From assembly GCF_001426945.1 (NCBI RefSeq), contig NZ_LMFS01000001.1:2748922-2812921 (forward strand): a stretch of DNA of 64,000 nucleotides, read 5' to 3'. The notes beneath the pieces were generated by a model, which ran no database searches, was not told where the DNA came from, and saw only the letters and a program-made list of their open reading frames with translations. The position numbers and the translations under genes were made by a program. This DNA comes from Pseudolabrys sp. Root1462. Its GTDB lineage: Bacteria > Pseudomonadota > Alphaproteobacteria > Rhizobiales > Xanthobacteraceae. Below are positions 42,163 through 51,714 of the stretch, in pieces (positions within the stretch are counted from its first letter, which is position 1; the number at the start of each line of letters is the position of its first letter).

Positions 42163-44085
42163 TTGTCCGAGCTTTCGAAGACCCCGCTGCTCGACCGCGT
42201 GCATATCCCGGCCGATTTGCGGAATTTCTCCACCGAGCAGCTCAAACAGCTCGCGGATGAACTGCGCACGGACACCATCGACGCGGTGGCCAAGACCGGC
42301 GGCCATCTCGGCGCCGGCCTCGGCGTCGTCGAACTCACCGTCGCCATCCACGCCGTTTTCGACACCCCGGCCGACCGCCTGATCTGGGACGTCGGCCACC
42401 AGGCCTATCCGCACAAGATCCTCACCGGGCGGCGCGACCGCATTCGCACCCTCAGGCAGGCCGGCGGTCTGTCCGGCTTCACCAAGCGCGCCGAGAGCGA
42501 ATACGACCCGTTCGGCGCCGCGCATTCCTCGACCTCGATTTCCGCCGGCCTCGGCATGGCCGTGGCGCGCGACCTCAAGGGCGACAAGAACAACGTCATC
42601 TGCGTCATCGGAGACGGCGCGATGTCGGCGGGCATGGCCTATGAAGCCATGAACAATGCCGGCGCGCGCAACGAGCGCCTGATCGTCATTCTCAACGACA
42701 ACGACATGTCGATCGCGCCGCCGGTCGGCGCCATGTCGGCCTATCTCGCGCGCCTCGGCTCCGGCGCGACCTATCTGAAGCTGCGCGACGTCGGCAAACA
42801 GCTCACCAAGCATCTGCCGAAGAGCTGGGACCGCGCCATCACCCGCGCCGTCGAGCACGCGCGCGGCTACGTCACCGGCGGCACCCTGTTCGAGGAACTC
42901 GGTTTCTATTATTGCGGCCCGATCGACGGCCATAACCTCGATCACCTGCTGCCGATCCTGCGCAACGTGCGCGATGCCGAGATCGGCCCGATCCTCGTCC
43001 ATGTCGTGACGCAGAAGGGCAAGGGCTACGCGCCGGCCGAGACCTCGGCCGACAAGTATCATGGCGTGGTCAAGTTCGATGTCGCCACCGGCGCGCAGGC
43101 AAAGTCGAAGGGCGGCGCGCCGCAATACACCAGGGTGTTCGCCGACGCGCTGATCAAGCAGGCGCGCAAGGACGATCGCATCCTCGCCATCACCGCGGCG
43201 ATGCCGTCCGGCACCGGGCTCGACCTGTTCGAGAAGGAATTTCCGAACCGCTGCTTCGATGTCGGCATCGCCGAACAGCATGCGGTGACCTTCGCCGCGG
43301 GCCTCGCGACCGAGGGCTTCAAGCCGTTCTGCGCGATCTACTCGACCTTCCTGCAGCGCGGTTACGACCAGGTGGTGCATGACGTCGCCATCCAGAGCCT
43401 GCCGGTGCGCTTTGCCATCGACCGCGCCGGTCTGGTCGGCGCCGACGGCCCGACGCATGCCGGCTCGTTCGATGTCGCCTATCTCGGCTGCCTGCCGAAC
43501 TTCGTGCTGATGGCGGCGGCGGACGAAGCCGAACTCACCAACATGGTGGCGACCTGCGCGGCGATCGACGACCGGCCGTCCGCGGTGCGCTATCCGCGCG
43601 GCGAAGGCACCGGTGCGGTCATCCAGGCCGAAGGCGTGCCGCTCGAAATCGGCAAGGGCCGCGTACTGCGCGAGGGTCACAAGGTCGCGCTGCTGTCCTA
43701 CGGCACCCGGCTCGCCGAAGCGCTCAAGGCCGCCGACGAACTCGGCGCGCACGGCCTCTCCACCACGGTCGCCGATGCGCGCTTTGCCAAGCCGCTCGAT
43801 CTCGATCTGGTGCTCAGGCTGGCGCGCGAGCACGAAGTGCTGGTGACGATCGAGGAAGGCTCGGTCGGCGGCTTCGGCTCCTTCGTCATGCAGGCTCTGG
43901 CCGACCACGGCGTGTTCGACGCCGGCCTCAAATTCCGCGCCATGGTGCTGCCCGACGCCTTCATCGATCAGGACACGCCGGCCGCGATGTATGCGGCCGC
44001 CGGACTCGACGCCAAGGGCATCGTCGCCAAAGTGTTCGAGGCGCTCGGCAAGGACGTCGCCGCCGAGACGGTGAAGCTGGCGTAA
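42163..44085 (+). CDS. dxs: 1-deoxy-D-xylulose-5-phosphate synthase
   Basis: 640 residues, a thiamine-diphosphate enzyme that joins pyruvate and glyceraldehyde 3-phosphate as the first step of the non-mevalonate isoprenoid pathway. [15 protein letters not shown], the ThDP motif [18 protein letters not shown] ending in ILNDNDMSI, and [17 protein letters not shown] (catalytic Glu) are present. The start is placed at the TTG at 42163 because GGAG at 42153-42156 precedes it by six bases and the family N-terminus ([12 protein letters not shown]) follows; another in-frame TTG is at 42142. In the order xseB-dxs-tlyA. Confidence 0.95.
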   Translation: MSELSKTPLLDRVHIPADLRNFSTEQLKQLADELRTDTIDAVAKTGGHLGAGLGVVELTVAIHAVFDTPADRLIWDVGHQAYPHKILTGRRDRIRTLRQAGGLSGFTKRAESEYDPFGAAHSSTSISAGLGMAVARDLKGDKNNVICVIGDGAMSAGMAYEAMNNAGARNERLIVILNDNDMSIAPPVGAMSAYLARLGSGATYLKLRDVGKQLTKHLPKSWDRAITRAVEHARGYVTGGTLFEELGFYYCGPIDGHNLDHLLPILRNVRDAEIGPILVHVVTQKGKGYAPAETSADKYHGVVKFDVATGAQAKSKGGAPQYTRVFADALIKQARKDDRILAITAAMPSGTGLDLFEKEFPNRCFDVGIAEQHAVTFAAGLATEGFKPFCAIYSTFLQRGYDQVVHDVAIQSLPVRFAIDRAGLVGADGPTHAGSFDVAYLGCLPNFVLMAAADEAELTNMVATCAAIDDRPSAVRYPRGEGTGAVIQAEGVPLEIGKGRVLREGHKVALLSYGTRLAEALKAADELGAHGLSTTVADARFAKPLDLDLVLRLAREHEVLVTIEEGSVGGFGSFVMQALADHGVFDAGLKFRAMVLPDAFIDQDTPAAMYAAAGLDAKGIVAKVFEALGKDVAAETVKLA

Positions 44086-44095
44086 CGCCGGCGCC

Positions 44096-44823
44096 ATGCC
44101 CGCCAAAACCCGCATCGACCGCCTGCTCGTCGAGCGCGGGCTGTTCGACAGCCGCGCCAAGGCGCAGGCGGCGATCGAAGCGGGCCTGGTGAAGGTCAAC
44201 GGCAAGACGATAGCCAAAGCATCCGAGGACGTCGCCGCCGACGCTGCCATCGAAGCGACGCCGGCGCATCCTTATGTCTCGCGCGGCGCGCTCAAGCTCG
44301 TCGCCGCGCTCGATCATTTCAAGTTCGACCCCAAGGACCGCATCTGCCTCGATGTCGGCGCCTCGACCGGCGGCTTCACGCAGGTGCTGCTCGAACGCGG
44401 CGCAAAGCGCGTCTACGCCGTCGACGTCGCACCGCGCAATTGCACGCGAGCCTGCGCAACGATGCGCGTATCGTCTCGCTCGAACAAACCGACATCCGCA
44501 AGCTCGGCGCCGCGCTCGATCCCAAACCCGATCTGATCGTCTGCGACGTCAGCTTCATCTCGCTCAAGCAGGTGTTGCCGCCGGCGCTGGCGTTCGCCGC
44601 GAAACCGGCGCAACTCGTCGCGCTGATCAAGCCGCAATTCGAGGCCGGCCGCGCGCAGCTCAAGAAAGGCATCGTGCGCGACGAGACGGTGCGCAAAGCC
44701 GTGTGCGACGACATCGCGACACTCGCCACCTCGCTCGGCGGCCGGGTGCTCGGGATCATCCCCTCGCCCATCGAAGGCGGCGATGGCAATGTCGAATATC
44801 TCATCGGCGCCGAGGTTTCATAA
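44096..44823 (+). pseudogene. tlyA: rRNA 2'-O-methyltransferase TlyA, frameshifted
   Basis: The N-terminal part (S4 domain, IDRLLVERGLFDSRAKAQ, then motif I ICLDVGASTGGFTQVL and VYAVDV) lies in one frame up to about 44428. The C-terminal part (LHASLRNDARIVSLEQTDIR, ICDVSFISL-like strand, to GAEVS) lies in the frame shifted by one base. Family members read VDVG-x-x-QLHASLR with 12 bases where this copy has 11, so one base, most simply a G in a GGC codon at about 44429, has been lost. With that base restored the protein would be about 242 residues, normal for TlyA. It could be a real lesion or a sequencing error. TlyA methylates 16S and 23S rRNA cytidines. Confidence 0.88.
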
Positions 44824-44952
44824 CCGGCGGCGATGCCTGCCATCGCTTTGCTTCATCATTCTGTGGCGTCACCGCCACGCAACACGTTCAAATCGCGCCT
44901 GCGACAACCCGTGGCCTTTCTTGCGCCACATCGGGCACGTTACTGCCGCGCC

Positions 44953-46380
44953 ATGACGGCAGAACCATTAAACAATGCCGCCGGCCTCGAGGCGCCGGCG
45001 GGCGGTCGCCTTTGGCGCGATGAAATGCGCGCAACGGTGAAGCTCGCCTTGCCCATCGCGCTGACGCAGCTCGGCCAGGTGGCGATGATGACGAGCGACC
45101 TCATTCTCATCGGCCGGCTCGGCGATGTTGCCATCGCCGGCGCCGCGCTGGCGCACATCATCCTGTTCGTCTGCTTCGTGCTCGGCATGGGCCTGATGTC
45201 GGCGGTGTCGCCGCTGGCGGCGCAGGCTTACGGCGCGCGCGAACCGCGCATGGTGCGCCGCGCGCTGCGCGTCGGCTTATGGGCCGCGGTGATGATCGGC
45301 GCGCCTTTGACCGTGGCGATGTTGGGCGGCGAAACCCTGCTGCGCGCGCTCGGCCAGGACGAAACCGCGGCGCGCCTCGCCGGCCAGTATCTGATGGGCC
45401 TGAGCTGGTGCCTGGTGCCGGGCTGGTGGTTCATCGCCCTGCGCGGCTTCATGGGCGCGGTGAACCGTCCCGAGCCGGCTTTATGGATCATGCTCGCCGC
45501 GGTCCCGGCCAATCTGCTGCTCGCCTACGTGTTGATCTTCGGCGAATTCGGCATGCCGCAGCTCGGCATGATCGGCGCCGGCATCGCCACGACCATCGTC
45601 AATCTCGGTATGTGCGCCGCCTGCCTGTGGGTCTGCTACACGCAGCGGCCCTTCCGCAAATTCCAGGTGCTCGGCAGGTTCTGGCGCATGGATTGGGCCT
45701 TGACCGGCAAGCTGTTCATCATCGGCCTGCCGATTGCGGGAGCGTTCCTGCTCGAATACGGGCTGTTCGCCATCGCCGCGATCCTGATGGGCTGGATCGG
45801 CACAACGGCGCTGGCCGCGCACCAGATCGCGCTGCAAATTGCCTCGATCCTGTTCATGGCGCCGTTCGGCATTTCGATGGCGGCGACCGTGCGCGTCGGT
45901 CATGCCGTCGGCCGGCGCGACCCGGCGGGCACGCGGCGCGCCGGCTTTTCGGCGATCGCGCTCGGCGCCGCCTTCATGGCGGCGATGGTGGTGCTGATCC
46001 TGGCGACGCGCCATGTCATCCCGCTCGCCTTCCTCGATGCGAACGGCGCCGACGCCAGCGCGACTTTGGCGCTGGCGTCGACGCTGCTTGCCGCCGGCTC
46101 GACCTTCTTCATCGCAGACGGCGTTCAGACCATCGCGGCCGGCGCGCTGCGCGGTCTCAACGATACGCGCGTGCCGCTGCTGTTCGCGGCGCTGAGCTTC
46201 TGGGGCGTCGGCTTCGGCACTTCGTATGGGCTTGCCTTCGCCGCGAACCTCGAGGCGGTCGGTATCTGGATCGGTTTCACCGTGGGGCTCGGGATTTACG
46301 CGCTCCTGCTGGTCTGGCGGTTCAACGCCCTGACCCGGCACGGCTACCTCCCGGACCTGCCGGGGCACGCGCACGCCTGA
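44953..46380 (+). CDS. MATE family efflux transporter
   Basis: 475 residues with twelve predicted membrane segments. LPIALTQLGQVAMMTSDLIL, the PLAAQAYGARE loop and AAHQIALQIASILFMAPFG are hallmarks of the NorM-like group. It exports cationic drugs or metabolites using Na+ or H+. The start is the ATG at 44953 (MTAEPLNNAAG), since the upstream in-frame extension is arginine-rich and not family-like. It lies between tlyA and the RNA methyltransferase. Confidence 0.92.
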   Translation: MTAEPLNNAAGLEAPAGGRLWRDEMRATVKLALPIALTQLGQVAMMTSDLILIGRLGDVAIAGAALAHIILFVCFVLGMGLMSAVSPLAAQAYGAREPRMVRRALRVGLWAAVMIGAPLTVAMLGGETLLRALGQDETAARLAGQYLMGLSWCLVPGWWFIALRGFMGAVNRPEPALWIMLAAVPANLLLAYVLIFGEFGMPQLGMIGAGIATTIVNLGMCAACLWVCYTQRPFRKFQVLGRFWRMDWALTGKLFIIGLPIAGAFLLEYGLFAIAAILMGWIGTTALAAHQIALQIASILFMAPFGISMAATVRVGHAVGRRDPAGTRRAGFSAIALGAAFMAAMVVLILATRHVIPLAFLDANGADASATLALASTLLAAGSTFFIADGVQTIAAGALRGLNDTRVPLLFAALSFWGVGFGTSYGLAFAANLEAVGIWIGFTVGLGIYALLLVWRFNALTRHGYLPDLPGHAHA

Positions 46381-46423
46381 TCGCCCCTTTCAGGCGAGGG
46401 ATAAGCAAGCTAAGTCCCTCTCC

Positions 46424-47662
46424 ATGACGGAACAGCTCACCATCTCGCGCATCGGCCATCGCGGCGACGGCATCGCCGAAACGCCGGCCGGCGCTGTCTA
46501 TGTGCCCTACACGCTGCCGGGCGAGACGGTGACGGTCGAGCCGGTCGCCGGCCATCCGGATCGGCGCACGCTGCTGCATGTGGACACGCCGAGCCCGCAG
46601 CGCATCGTGCCGGTGTGCAAGCATTTCGGAGTCTGCGGCGGCTGCGCCGTGCAGCACTGGGCCTTCGCCGACTATCTGACGTGGAAGCAGTCGCTGGTGG
46701 TCAAGGCGCTGTCCCACGCCGGCATCGAAGCGCCGGTCGAGGCGATCATCGACGCCCATGGCAAAGGTCGCCGCCGCGCCGTTCTTCATGGGCGGCGGCC
46801 GAGCGCCAATCTGTTGCAGGTCGGCTTTGCCGCGCCGCGCGCCCATCACATCGTCGCCATCGACGAATGCCCGATCCTGGCGCCAAGCCTCGACGGCTGC
46901 ATTCCTGCCGCGTGGGCGATTGCTGAAGTGCTCAGGACCACCGGCAAGCCGCTCGACATTCATTTCACCGCCAGCGACCGCGGCCTCGATGTCGATGTCC
47001 GCGGCACAGGTCCGCTACCGCCGGCGCGTCTTACCGAGCTCGCGCGCCTCGCCGACAAGCACAACCTTGCCCGCATCACCCGCCATGGCGAACTGGCACT
47101 GCAACGCACCGAGCCGACATTGAAGATCGGCCGGGCCGACGTGCCGCTGCCGTCCGGTGCATTTCTACAAGCAACCGCCGAGGGCGAGGCCGCCCTCGCC
47201 CGCCTGGTGCAAGGTCATGCCGGCAAGGCCAAACGAGTTGTCGATCTGTTCAGCGGCATCGGCACCTTCACGCTGCGGCTAGCCGAGACGGCCCGTGTCG
47301 CCGCCGTCGACAGCGAGGCGAACGCGATCAAGGCGCTGGAGCGCGGGGTCAAGAGCACGCCGGGTCTCAAGTCCGTCGAGGCGAGAACGCGCGACCTTTT
47401 CCGCAATCCGATGGTGGCGATGGAGATGAAGGGCTTCGACGCCGTGGTGTTCGATCCGCCGCGTCAGGGCGCCGAGCGCCAGGCGCAGGAGCTGGCGGCA
47501 AGCAAGGTGCCGATGGTCATCGGCGTGTCGTGCGATGCGTCGACCTTCGCCCGCGATGCCCGCATTCTCATCGACGGTGGCTACAAACTCACGAGCGTCA
47601 CGCCGGTCGATCAGTTCCGCTATTCGCACCATGTGGAGATCGTGGGACGGTTTGAGCGGTGA
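46424..47662 (+). CDS. 23S rRNA (uracil-5)-methyltransferase, RlmD/RumA type
   Basis: 412 residues. An N-terminal TRAM-like RNA-binding domain (ISRIGHRGDGIAETPAGAVY) is followed by the Fe-S cluster cysteines CKHFGVCGGC plus the Cys in DECPIL. The SAM domain has VVDLFSGIGTFTLRLAE and FDPPRQGAE, and the catalytic cysteine is in GVSCDASTFARD. It methylates C5 of a uridine in 23S rRNA or tRNA; the exact site cannot be told apart between RlmC, RlmD and TrmA-type paralogues here. Confidence 0.9.
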   Translation: MTEQLTISRIGHRGDGIAETPAGAVYVPYTLPGETVTVEPVAGHPDRRTLLHVDTPSPQRIVPVCKHFGVCGGCAVQHWAFADYLTWKQSLVVKALSHAGIEAPVEAIIDAHGKGRRRAVLHGRRPSANLLQVGFAAPRAHHIVAIDECPILAPSLDGCIPAAWAIAEVLRTTGKPLDIHFTASDRGLDVDVRGTGPLPPARLTELARLADKHNLARITRHGELALQRTEPTLKIGRADVPLPSGAFLQATAEGEAALARLVQGHAGKAKRVVDLFSGIGTFTLRLAETARVAAVDSEANAIKALERGVKSTPGLKSVEARTRDLFRNPMVAMEMKGFDAVVFDPPRQGAERQAQELAASKVPMVIGVSCDASTFARDARILIDGGYKLTSVTPVDQFRYSHHVEIVGRFER

Positions 47663-47701
47663 GCTTTCTTTCACCTCTCCCGCATACGGGGAGACGGAAG
47701 A

Positions 47702-48550
47702 TCACCTGAAATCCATGCCGCCGCCCCAGCGATCCTGCCACATCTTCTCGCCGATGGTGCAGGAGACGCGCGGCTTGTCGCCGCTCGCCGGGATCACCCG
47801 CGGCTCCGGCTGACGCCCGGCAACCTCGAGGATCAGTTTGGTGCGTGTCGCTTCGACAAACTTCTCACGCTCCTTGATCGGCACGACGAAGGCGCCAGGA
47901 CCGCCGATCACGCAATCCTCGTAGTAGATGTCGAGTTGCTCAATATCGAGCGTCGCGAAATTGGACCGCTTGAGCATGATCGGCAGGCCGTTGATGGTAA
48001 TGCCCGCGTTGACGACTTCGTCGCGCACCGGTGCGACGAAGTCGCCGGAATTGTTGGCACCGTCGCCGGAGACGTCGATGACGCGGCGCACACCGCGATA
48101 GCCGCTATTGTCGAACAAGGGCCGGGCGAATTTCAGTGCGCCCGAGATCGAGGTTCGCGACGCTCGCCGATAGGGCGCACGCATGATTTCGGTGGCAACG
48201 GCGTCTGCCGCTTCCGGGCTGTCGATCAGTCGCCACGGCATGATGACGCGCTGGTCGTTGGCGCCGGCCCATTCGACATAAGTAATGGCGATTTTGCCGT
48301 GCCCGCCTTCGCGCAAGGCGGTGAGGAAGTCACGCGACGTCAACGCCTGGGCGTAGCCTTCGCGCTGCAGAGCCTGCTCATCGGGATCCATCGAATAGGA
48401 AACGTCGACCGCGAGCACCAGTTCGACATCGACCGGAACGGCGTTCGCGCTGGTATCGGCGAAGCGGGCGTGTGGTGCAGCCAGCGCAGCGATGGCGAAG
48501 GCAAGGCTCAATCCGCCCGCCACAGCACCATAAAGACGAGACCGCCTCAT
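47702..48550 (-). CDS. DUF1194 protein with von Willebrand factor A domain
   Basis: 282 residues with a signal peptide (about 1-30, ending ARFADT), so exported. The metal-ion-dependent adhesion site is visible as DVSYS (Asp49, Ser51, Ser53), with a later Thr/Asp pair in RTSISGALKFA and VIDVSGDGANN. DUF1194 proteins are periplasmic VWA-like proteins of unknown partner. The start is ATG 48550, since AGGAGGGC precedes it; the frame remains open upstream. Confidence 0.88.
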   Translation of the reverse strand: MRRSRLYGAVAGGLSLAFAIAALAAPHARFADTSANAVPVDVELVLAVDVSYSMDPDEQALQREGYAQALTSRDFLTALREGGHGKIAITYVEWAGANDQRVIMPWRLIDSPEAADAVATEIMRAPYRRASRTSISGALKFARPLFDNSGYRGVRRVIDVSGDGANNSGDFVAPVRDEVVNAGITINGLPIMLKRSNFATLDIEQLDIYYEDCVIGGPGAFVVPIKEREKFVEATRTKLILEVAGRQPEPRVIPASGDKPRVSCTIGEKMWQDRWGGGMDFR

Positions 48551-48632
48551 GCCGCCCTCCTGCGTCAACGCACAGGGCTTCATGGTGCCATGACGCGGCG
48601 GCCGATAAAAGGCCGCCCGCGCATATCTCCTG

Positions 48633-49724
48633 TCAGCTTTCCAGCACCTCGGTTCCGGCGATCTCGATGCCGAAGCCGCCGAGACCGACATACGTGCGGT
48701 GGCTCGACGACAGCAGCCTGATCGAGGAAATGCCGAGATCCTTGAGGATCTGCGCGCCGAGGCCGACGTCGCGCCACTGCTGCGAGCGAGCGGTGTCCGT
48801 CTCGGTGGCGCCTTCCTGCGGAATTTCGGTGACCGGCACGCCGGCGGTGCCGTCGCGCAGATAGACGATGACGCCGCGTCCCGCGCCCTTGAACAGCTTG
48901 AGCGCGGCGCGGATCGACTTCGCGCCGCCGAACACGTCGCCGATCACGTCGGCGCGGTGCAACCGCGCCGGAACGTCCTTGCCATCGCCGATGTCGCCAT
49001 AGACGAAGGCCATGTGATGGACGCGGTCGAACGGTGTGACATAGGCGTAGCCCTGCATCGCGCCGATATCGGACGTCAGCGAGAATTCGCCGACGCGCGT
49101 CACCAGCTTTTCGCGGGCCTGGCGATAGGCGATGAGATCGGCGACCGAGATCTGGACGAGCTTGTGCTTCTCGGCAAAGGCCGCAACCTGCGGGCCGCGC
49201 ATCACAGTGCCGTCGTCGTTCATCAATTCCGACAGCACGCCGACCGCCGGCAGACCGGCGAGCTTGCACAGATCGGTGCAGGCCTCGGTGTGTCCGGTGC
49301 GCATCAGCACACCGCCCTCGCGCGCGATCAGCGGAAACACGTGGCCCGGGCGGGCGAAATCCGCAGCGCCCATATTGTCATTGGCGAGCGCGCGGACGGT
49401 GTTGGTGCGTTCCTCAGCCGAGATGCCGGTGGTGAGCCCGTGCTTGACGTCGACGGTCACGGTGAAGGCAGTACCGAGCGGCGCGTCGTTCTTCGCCACC
49501 ATCGGTTCGAGGTGCAGGCGCCGCGCATCTGCCGCGGTGATCGTGGCGCAAACGATGCCGGAGGTGTGGCGGATGATGAAGGCCATCTTCTCCGGCGTGC
49601 ACAGCGAGGCGGCGACGAACAGATCGCCCTCGTTCTCGCGATCATCGTCGTCGGTGACGACGACGATCTCGCCCTTGGCGAACGCCTTGATCGCCGCTTC
49701 GACTTTGCTGTGGGTGTTTGACAC
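48633..49724 (-). CDS. ribB: 3,4-dihydroxy-2-butanone 4-phosphate synthase with degenerate cyclohydrolase II domain (RibBX type)
   Basis: 363 residues. The N-terminal half is a complete RibB: VVTDDDDRENEGDL, HTSGIVCATITAA and GHTEACTDLCKLAGL. It converts ribulose 5-phosphate for riboflavin synthesis. The C-terminal half (from about 205) has the fold of GTP cyclohydrolase II, but the three zinc cysteines are all missing: in the place of the HSECLTGDVFGS-type motif it reads RLHRADVIGDVFGG. This is the RibBX arrangement, so GTP cyclohydrolase II activity must come from another gene. No FMN riboswitch is seen upstream. Confidence 0.92.
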   Translation of the reverse strand: MSNTHSKVEAAIKAFAKGEIVVVTDDDDRENEGDLFVAASLCTPEKMAFIIRHTSGIVCATITAADARRLHLEPMVAKNDAPLGTAFTVTVDVKHGLTTGISAEERTNTVRALANDNMGAADFARPGHVFPLIAREGGVLMRTGHTEACTDLCKLAGLPAVGVLSELMNDDGTVMRGPQVAAFAEKHKLVQISVADLIAYRQAREKLVTRVGEFSLTSDIGAMQGYAYVTPFDRVHHMAFVYGDIGDGKDVPARLHRADVIGDVFGGAKSIRAALKLFKGAGRGVIVYLRDGTAGVPVTEIPQEGATETDTARSQQWRDVGLGAQILKDLGISSIRLLSSSHRTYVGLGGFGIEIAGTEVLES

Positions 49725-49746
49725 TAGAAACTCCGTCTTCTCATCC

Positions 49747-49843
49747 TTCGAGACGCGCGCCTCGCGGCGCGCTCCTCAGGACGAGGGCACTGCCCTGCTC
49801 CGCCCTCATGGTGAGGAGCATCGCGTAGGCGATGCGTCTCGAA
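49747..49843. repeat. Large palindromic repeat between aroC and ribB
   Basis: Perfect outer 10-base inverted repeat TTCGAGACGC/GCGTCTCGAA (49747-49756 and 49834-49843) and an inner 8-base pair GCTCCTCA/TGAGGAGC (49771-49778 and 49812-49819). This is the Bradyrhizobium/Rhodopseudomonas CCTTCGAGAC-type element. A degenerate half copy is at 56453-56495. Confidence 0.8.
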
Positions 49844-49863
49844 CCATAGGGCGGTCCCATTCC

Positions 49864-50982
49864 TCATTTCTTCTCGAACGGCCAGGGCTTGCTCTCGCCG
49901 ACCTGTCCGCGATGCATCAGATAGTGATCGGCGATCACGCACGCCACCATGGCTTCGCCGATCGGCACCGCGCGGATGCCGACGCAGGGGTCGTGGCGGC
50001 CCTTGGTGAATAACTCGGTGTTGGCGCCGTAGCGATCGACCGTCTTGCGCGGCGTCAGGATCGACGAGGTCGGCTTGACCGCGAAGCGCGCGACGATCGC
50101 CTGCCCGCTCGATATGCCGCCGAGGATGCCGCCGGCATGGTTCGACAGGAACAGCGGCTTGCCGTCGTTGCCCATGCGCATCTCGTCGGCATTGTCCTCG
50201 CCCGACAATTCCGCCGCGGCAAAGCCGTCGCCGATCTCGACGCCCTTGACGGCGTTGATGCCCATCAGCGCGCCGGCAATGTCGCCATCGAGCTTGGCGT
50301 AGACCGGCGCGCCTAGCCCCGCCGGCACGCCTTCGGCGACGACTTCGATCACCGCGCCGATCGACGAGCCGGACTTGCGCACGCCATCGAGATACTCTTC
50401 GTAAAACTTCGCCTGCACCGGGTCGGGGCAGAAGAACGGATTGTTGTCGACCTCGGCCCAGTCCCAGCGCGAACGATCGATCTTGTGCGGGCCCATCTGC
50501 ACCAGCGCGCCGCGCACCAACAGATCTGGCACGACCTTGCGCGCGATCGCACCAGCCGCGACCCGCGCCGCGGTCTCACGCGCCGACGAGCGGCCGCCGC
50601 CGCGGTAGTCGTTGATGCCGTACTTCACATCATAGGTGAAGCCGGCATGACCAGGACGATACTTGTCCTTGATCTCGGAATAGTCCTTCGAGCGCTGATC
50701 GACATTCTCGATCATGAGCATGATCGGCGTGCCGGTCGTCACCTGCTGTCCGGTCGGCTCGTCGGTGAAGACGCCGGACAGGATCTTCACGGCGTCCGGT
50801 TCCTGACGCTGCGTGGTGAAGCGCGACTGGCCCGGGCGACGCTTGTCGAGGAAGGCCTGGATCTCCTCGGCCGTGATCGGGATGCGCGGCGGGCAGCCAT
50901 CGACCACGCAACCGATCGCCGCTCCGTGGCTTTCGCCGAAGCTGGTGAACCGAAACAGATGGCCGAAGGTGTTGAAGGACAT
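49864..50982 (-). CDS. aroC: Chorismate synthase
   Basis: 372 residues, FMN-dependent, last step of the shikimate pathway (EPSP to chorismate). [17 protein letters not shown], the [20 protein letters not shown] loop (first half and [18 protein letters not shown] second half) and [16 protein letters not shown]-like C-terminus (here [16 protein letters not shown]) are all present. It is part of the conserved aroC-fabI run, with a histidine phosphatase between. Confidence 0.96.
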   Translation of the reverse strand: MSFNTFGHLFRFTSFGESHGAAIGCVVDGCPPRIPITAEEIQAFLDKRRPGQSRFTTQRQEPDAVKILSGVFTDEPTGQQVTTGTPIMLMIENVDQRSKDYSEIKDKYRPGHAGFTYDVKYGINDYRGGGRSSARETAARVAAGAIARKVVPDLLVRGALVQMGPHKIDRSRWDWAEVDNNPFFCPDPVQAKFYEEYLDGVRKSGSSIGAVIEVVAEGVPAGLGAPVYAKLDGDIAGALMGINAVKGVEIGDGFAAAELSGEDNADEMRMGNDGKPLFLSNHAGGILGGISSGQAIVARFAVKPTSSILTPRKTVDRYGANTELFTKGRHDPCVGIRAVPIGEAMVACVIADHYLMHRGQVGESKPWPFEKK

Positions 50983-51062
50983 GGGCTTTCGAATAACCGG
51001 GAGTGCCGCCGTTATCGAAGTTAGGTAGCCCGAGCCCTACCCGCCGTCAAATTGCTCCAGGG

Positions 51063-51656
51063 TCAGGCGTAACGCGCCAGTTCGCTGCCGCGAAACACGT
51101 AGACTTCACCCTGGACGATATCGACCAGCGGCGCCACCGCCGGCTTGGCCACGCCGAGGCAGGTCATCAGGCCGCGGCAGGTGCCGCCATGCGCCGTCGC
51201 CACGACGTCACCGGTCAGCCCGTCGTACCAGCGCTTCATCCGCGCCTCGACCATCCGGTAGCTCTCGCCATTCGGCGGCACGAAGTGATACTTGTCGTGT
51301 TCGCGCTGCGCGATGCGGACCGGATCGTTCTGGTGCAGAAGCGCGATGGTCGATCCCTCCCAGTCGCCGAAGGACAGCTCGATCAACTGCGCGTCGCGCC
51401 GGAAGCCGTCGCGCGGCAGGCCGAGACCCTCGCGCACCAGCTCCATCGTTTCGCTGGCGCGCACCAAGGGACTCGAAACGTAATCGATGGAAGACGGATC
51501 GCGGCCTTCCTTGACGAACAGGTCGCGCAGCACCTGGCCGCAGTGCCGCGCCTGCCGGCGGCCGTTGTCGTTGAGCGGAATGTCGCGATGGCCCTGCAGC
51601 CGGCCGGCCACGTTCCAGTCGGTCTCGCCGTGACGGATGTAATAGACAGTCTTCAT
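51063..51656 (-). CDS. Histidine phosphatase (phosphoglycerate mutase-like) family protein
   Basis: 197 residues. The catalytic motif RHGETDWN is at the N-terminus (YYIRHGETDWNVAGRLQGH). The second histidine lies in VVATAHGGTCRGLM and the acid in ELSFGDWEG. Members are phosphatases or mutases on small phosphorylated molecules; the specific substrate is not clear. It lies between aroC and fabI on the same strand. Confidence 0.92.
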   Translation of the reverse strand: MKTVYYIRHGETDWNVAGRLQGHRDIPLNDNGRRQARHCGQVLRDLFVKEGRDPSSIDYVSSPLVRASETMELVREGLGLPRDGFRRDAQLIELSFGDWEGSTIALLHQNDPVRIAQREHDKYHFVPPNGESYRMVEARMKRWYDGLTGDVVATAHGGTCRGLMTCLGVAKPAVAPLVDIVQGEVYVFRGSELARYA

Positions 51657-51663
51657 TTCAAGC

Positions 51664-51714
51664 GGCGCATGATCCTGTTCGAAAACCGGTAGCCACTTTT
51701 CGGGATCATGCGCC
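51664..51714. repeat. Palindromic repeat at the fabI stop codon
   Basis: Inverted repeat GGCGCATGATCC (51664-51675) and GGATCATGCGCC (51703-51714), with inner GAAAA and ACTTTTC tracts. It matches the GCGCATGATCC-type intergenic palindrome common in rhizobia. The right arm reaches the first base of the fabI stop codon, so the element abuts or slightly overlaps the gene end. Confidence 0.8.

Noticed and set aside
42139-44250. A 703-codon open frame on the minus strand, antisense to dxs
   Set aside because: It is a shadow of the high-GC dxs gene: Arg/Ala/His/Gly-rich with no domain and no ribosome site. Similar long antisense frames at 35510-37378, 5088-6359, 952-2166 and 1851-3164 were rejected for the same reason.
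44440-44823. A separate small methyltransferase gene starting at TTG 44440
   Set aside because: It lacks the SAM-binding motif I, which lies in the upstream frame; the two parts together make exactly one TlyA.
49725-49863. FMN riboswitch upstream of ribB
   Set aside because: The conserved RFN element blocks are not present; the gap is taken up by a palindromic repeat.
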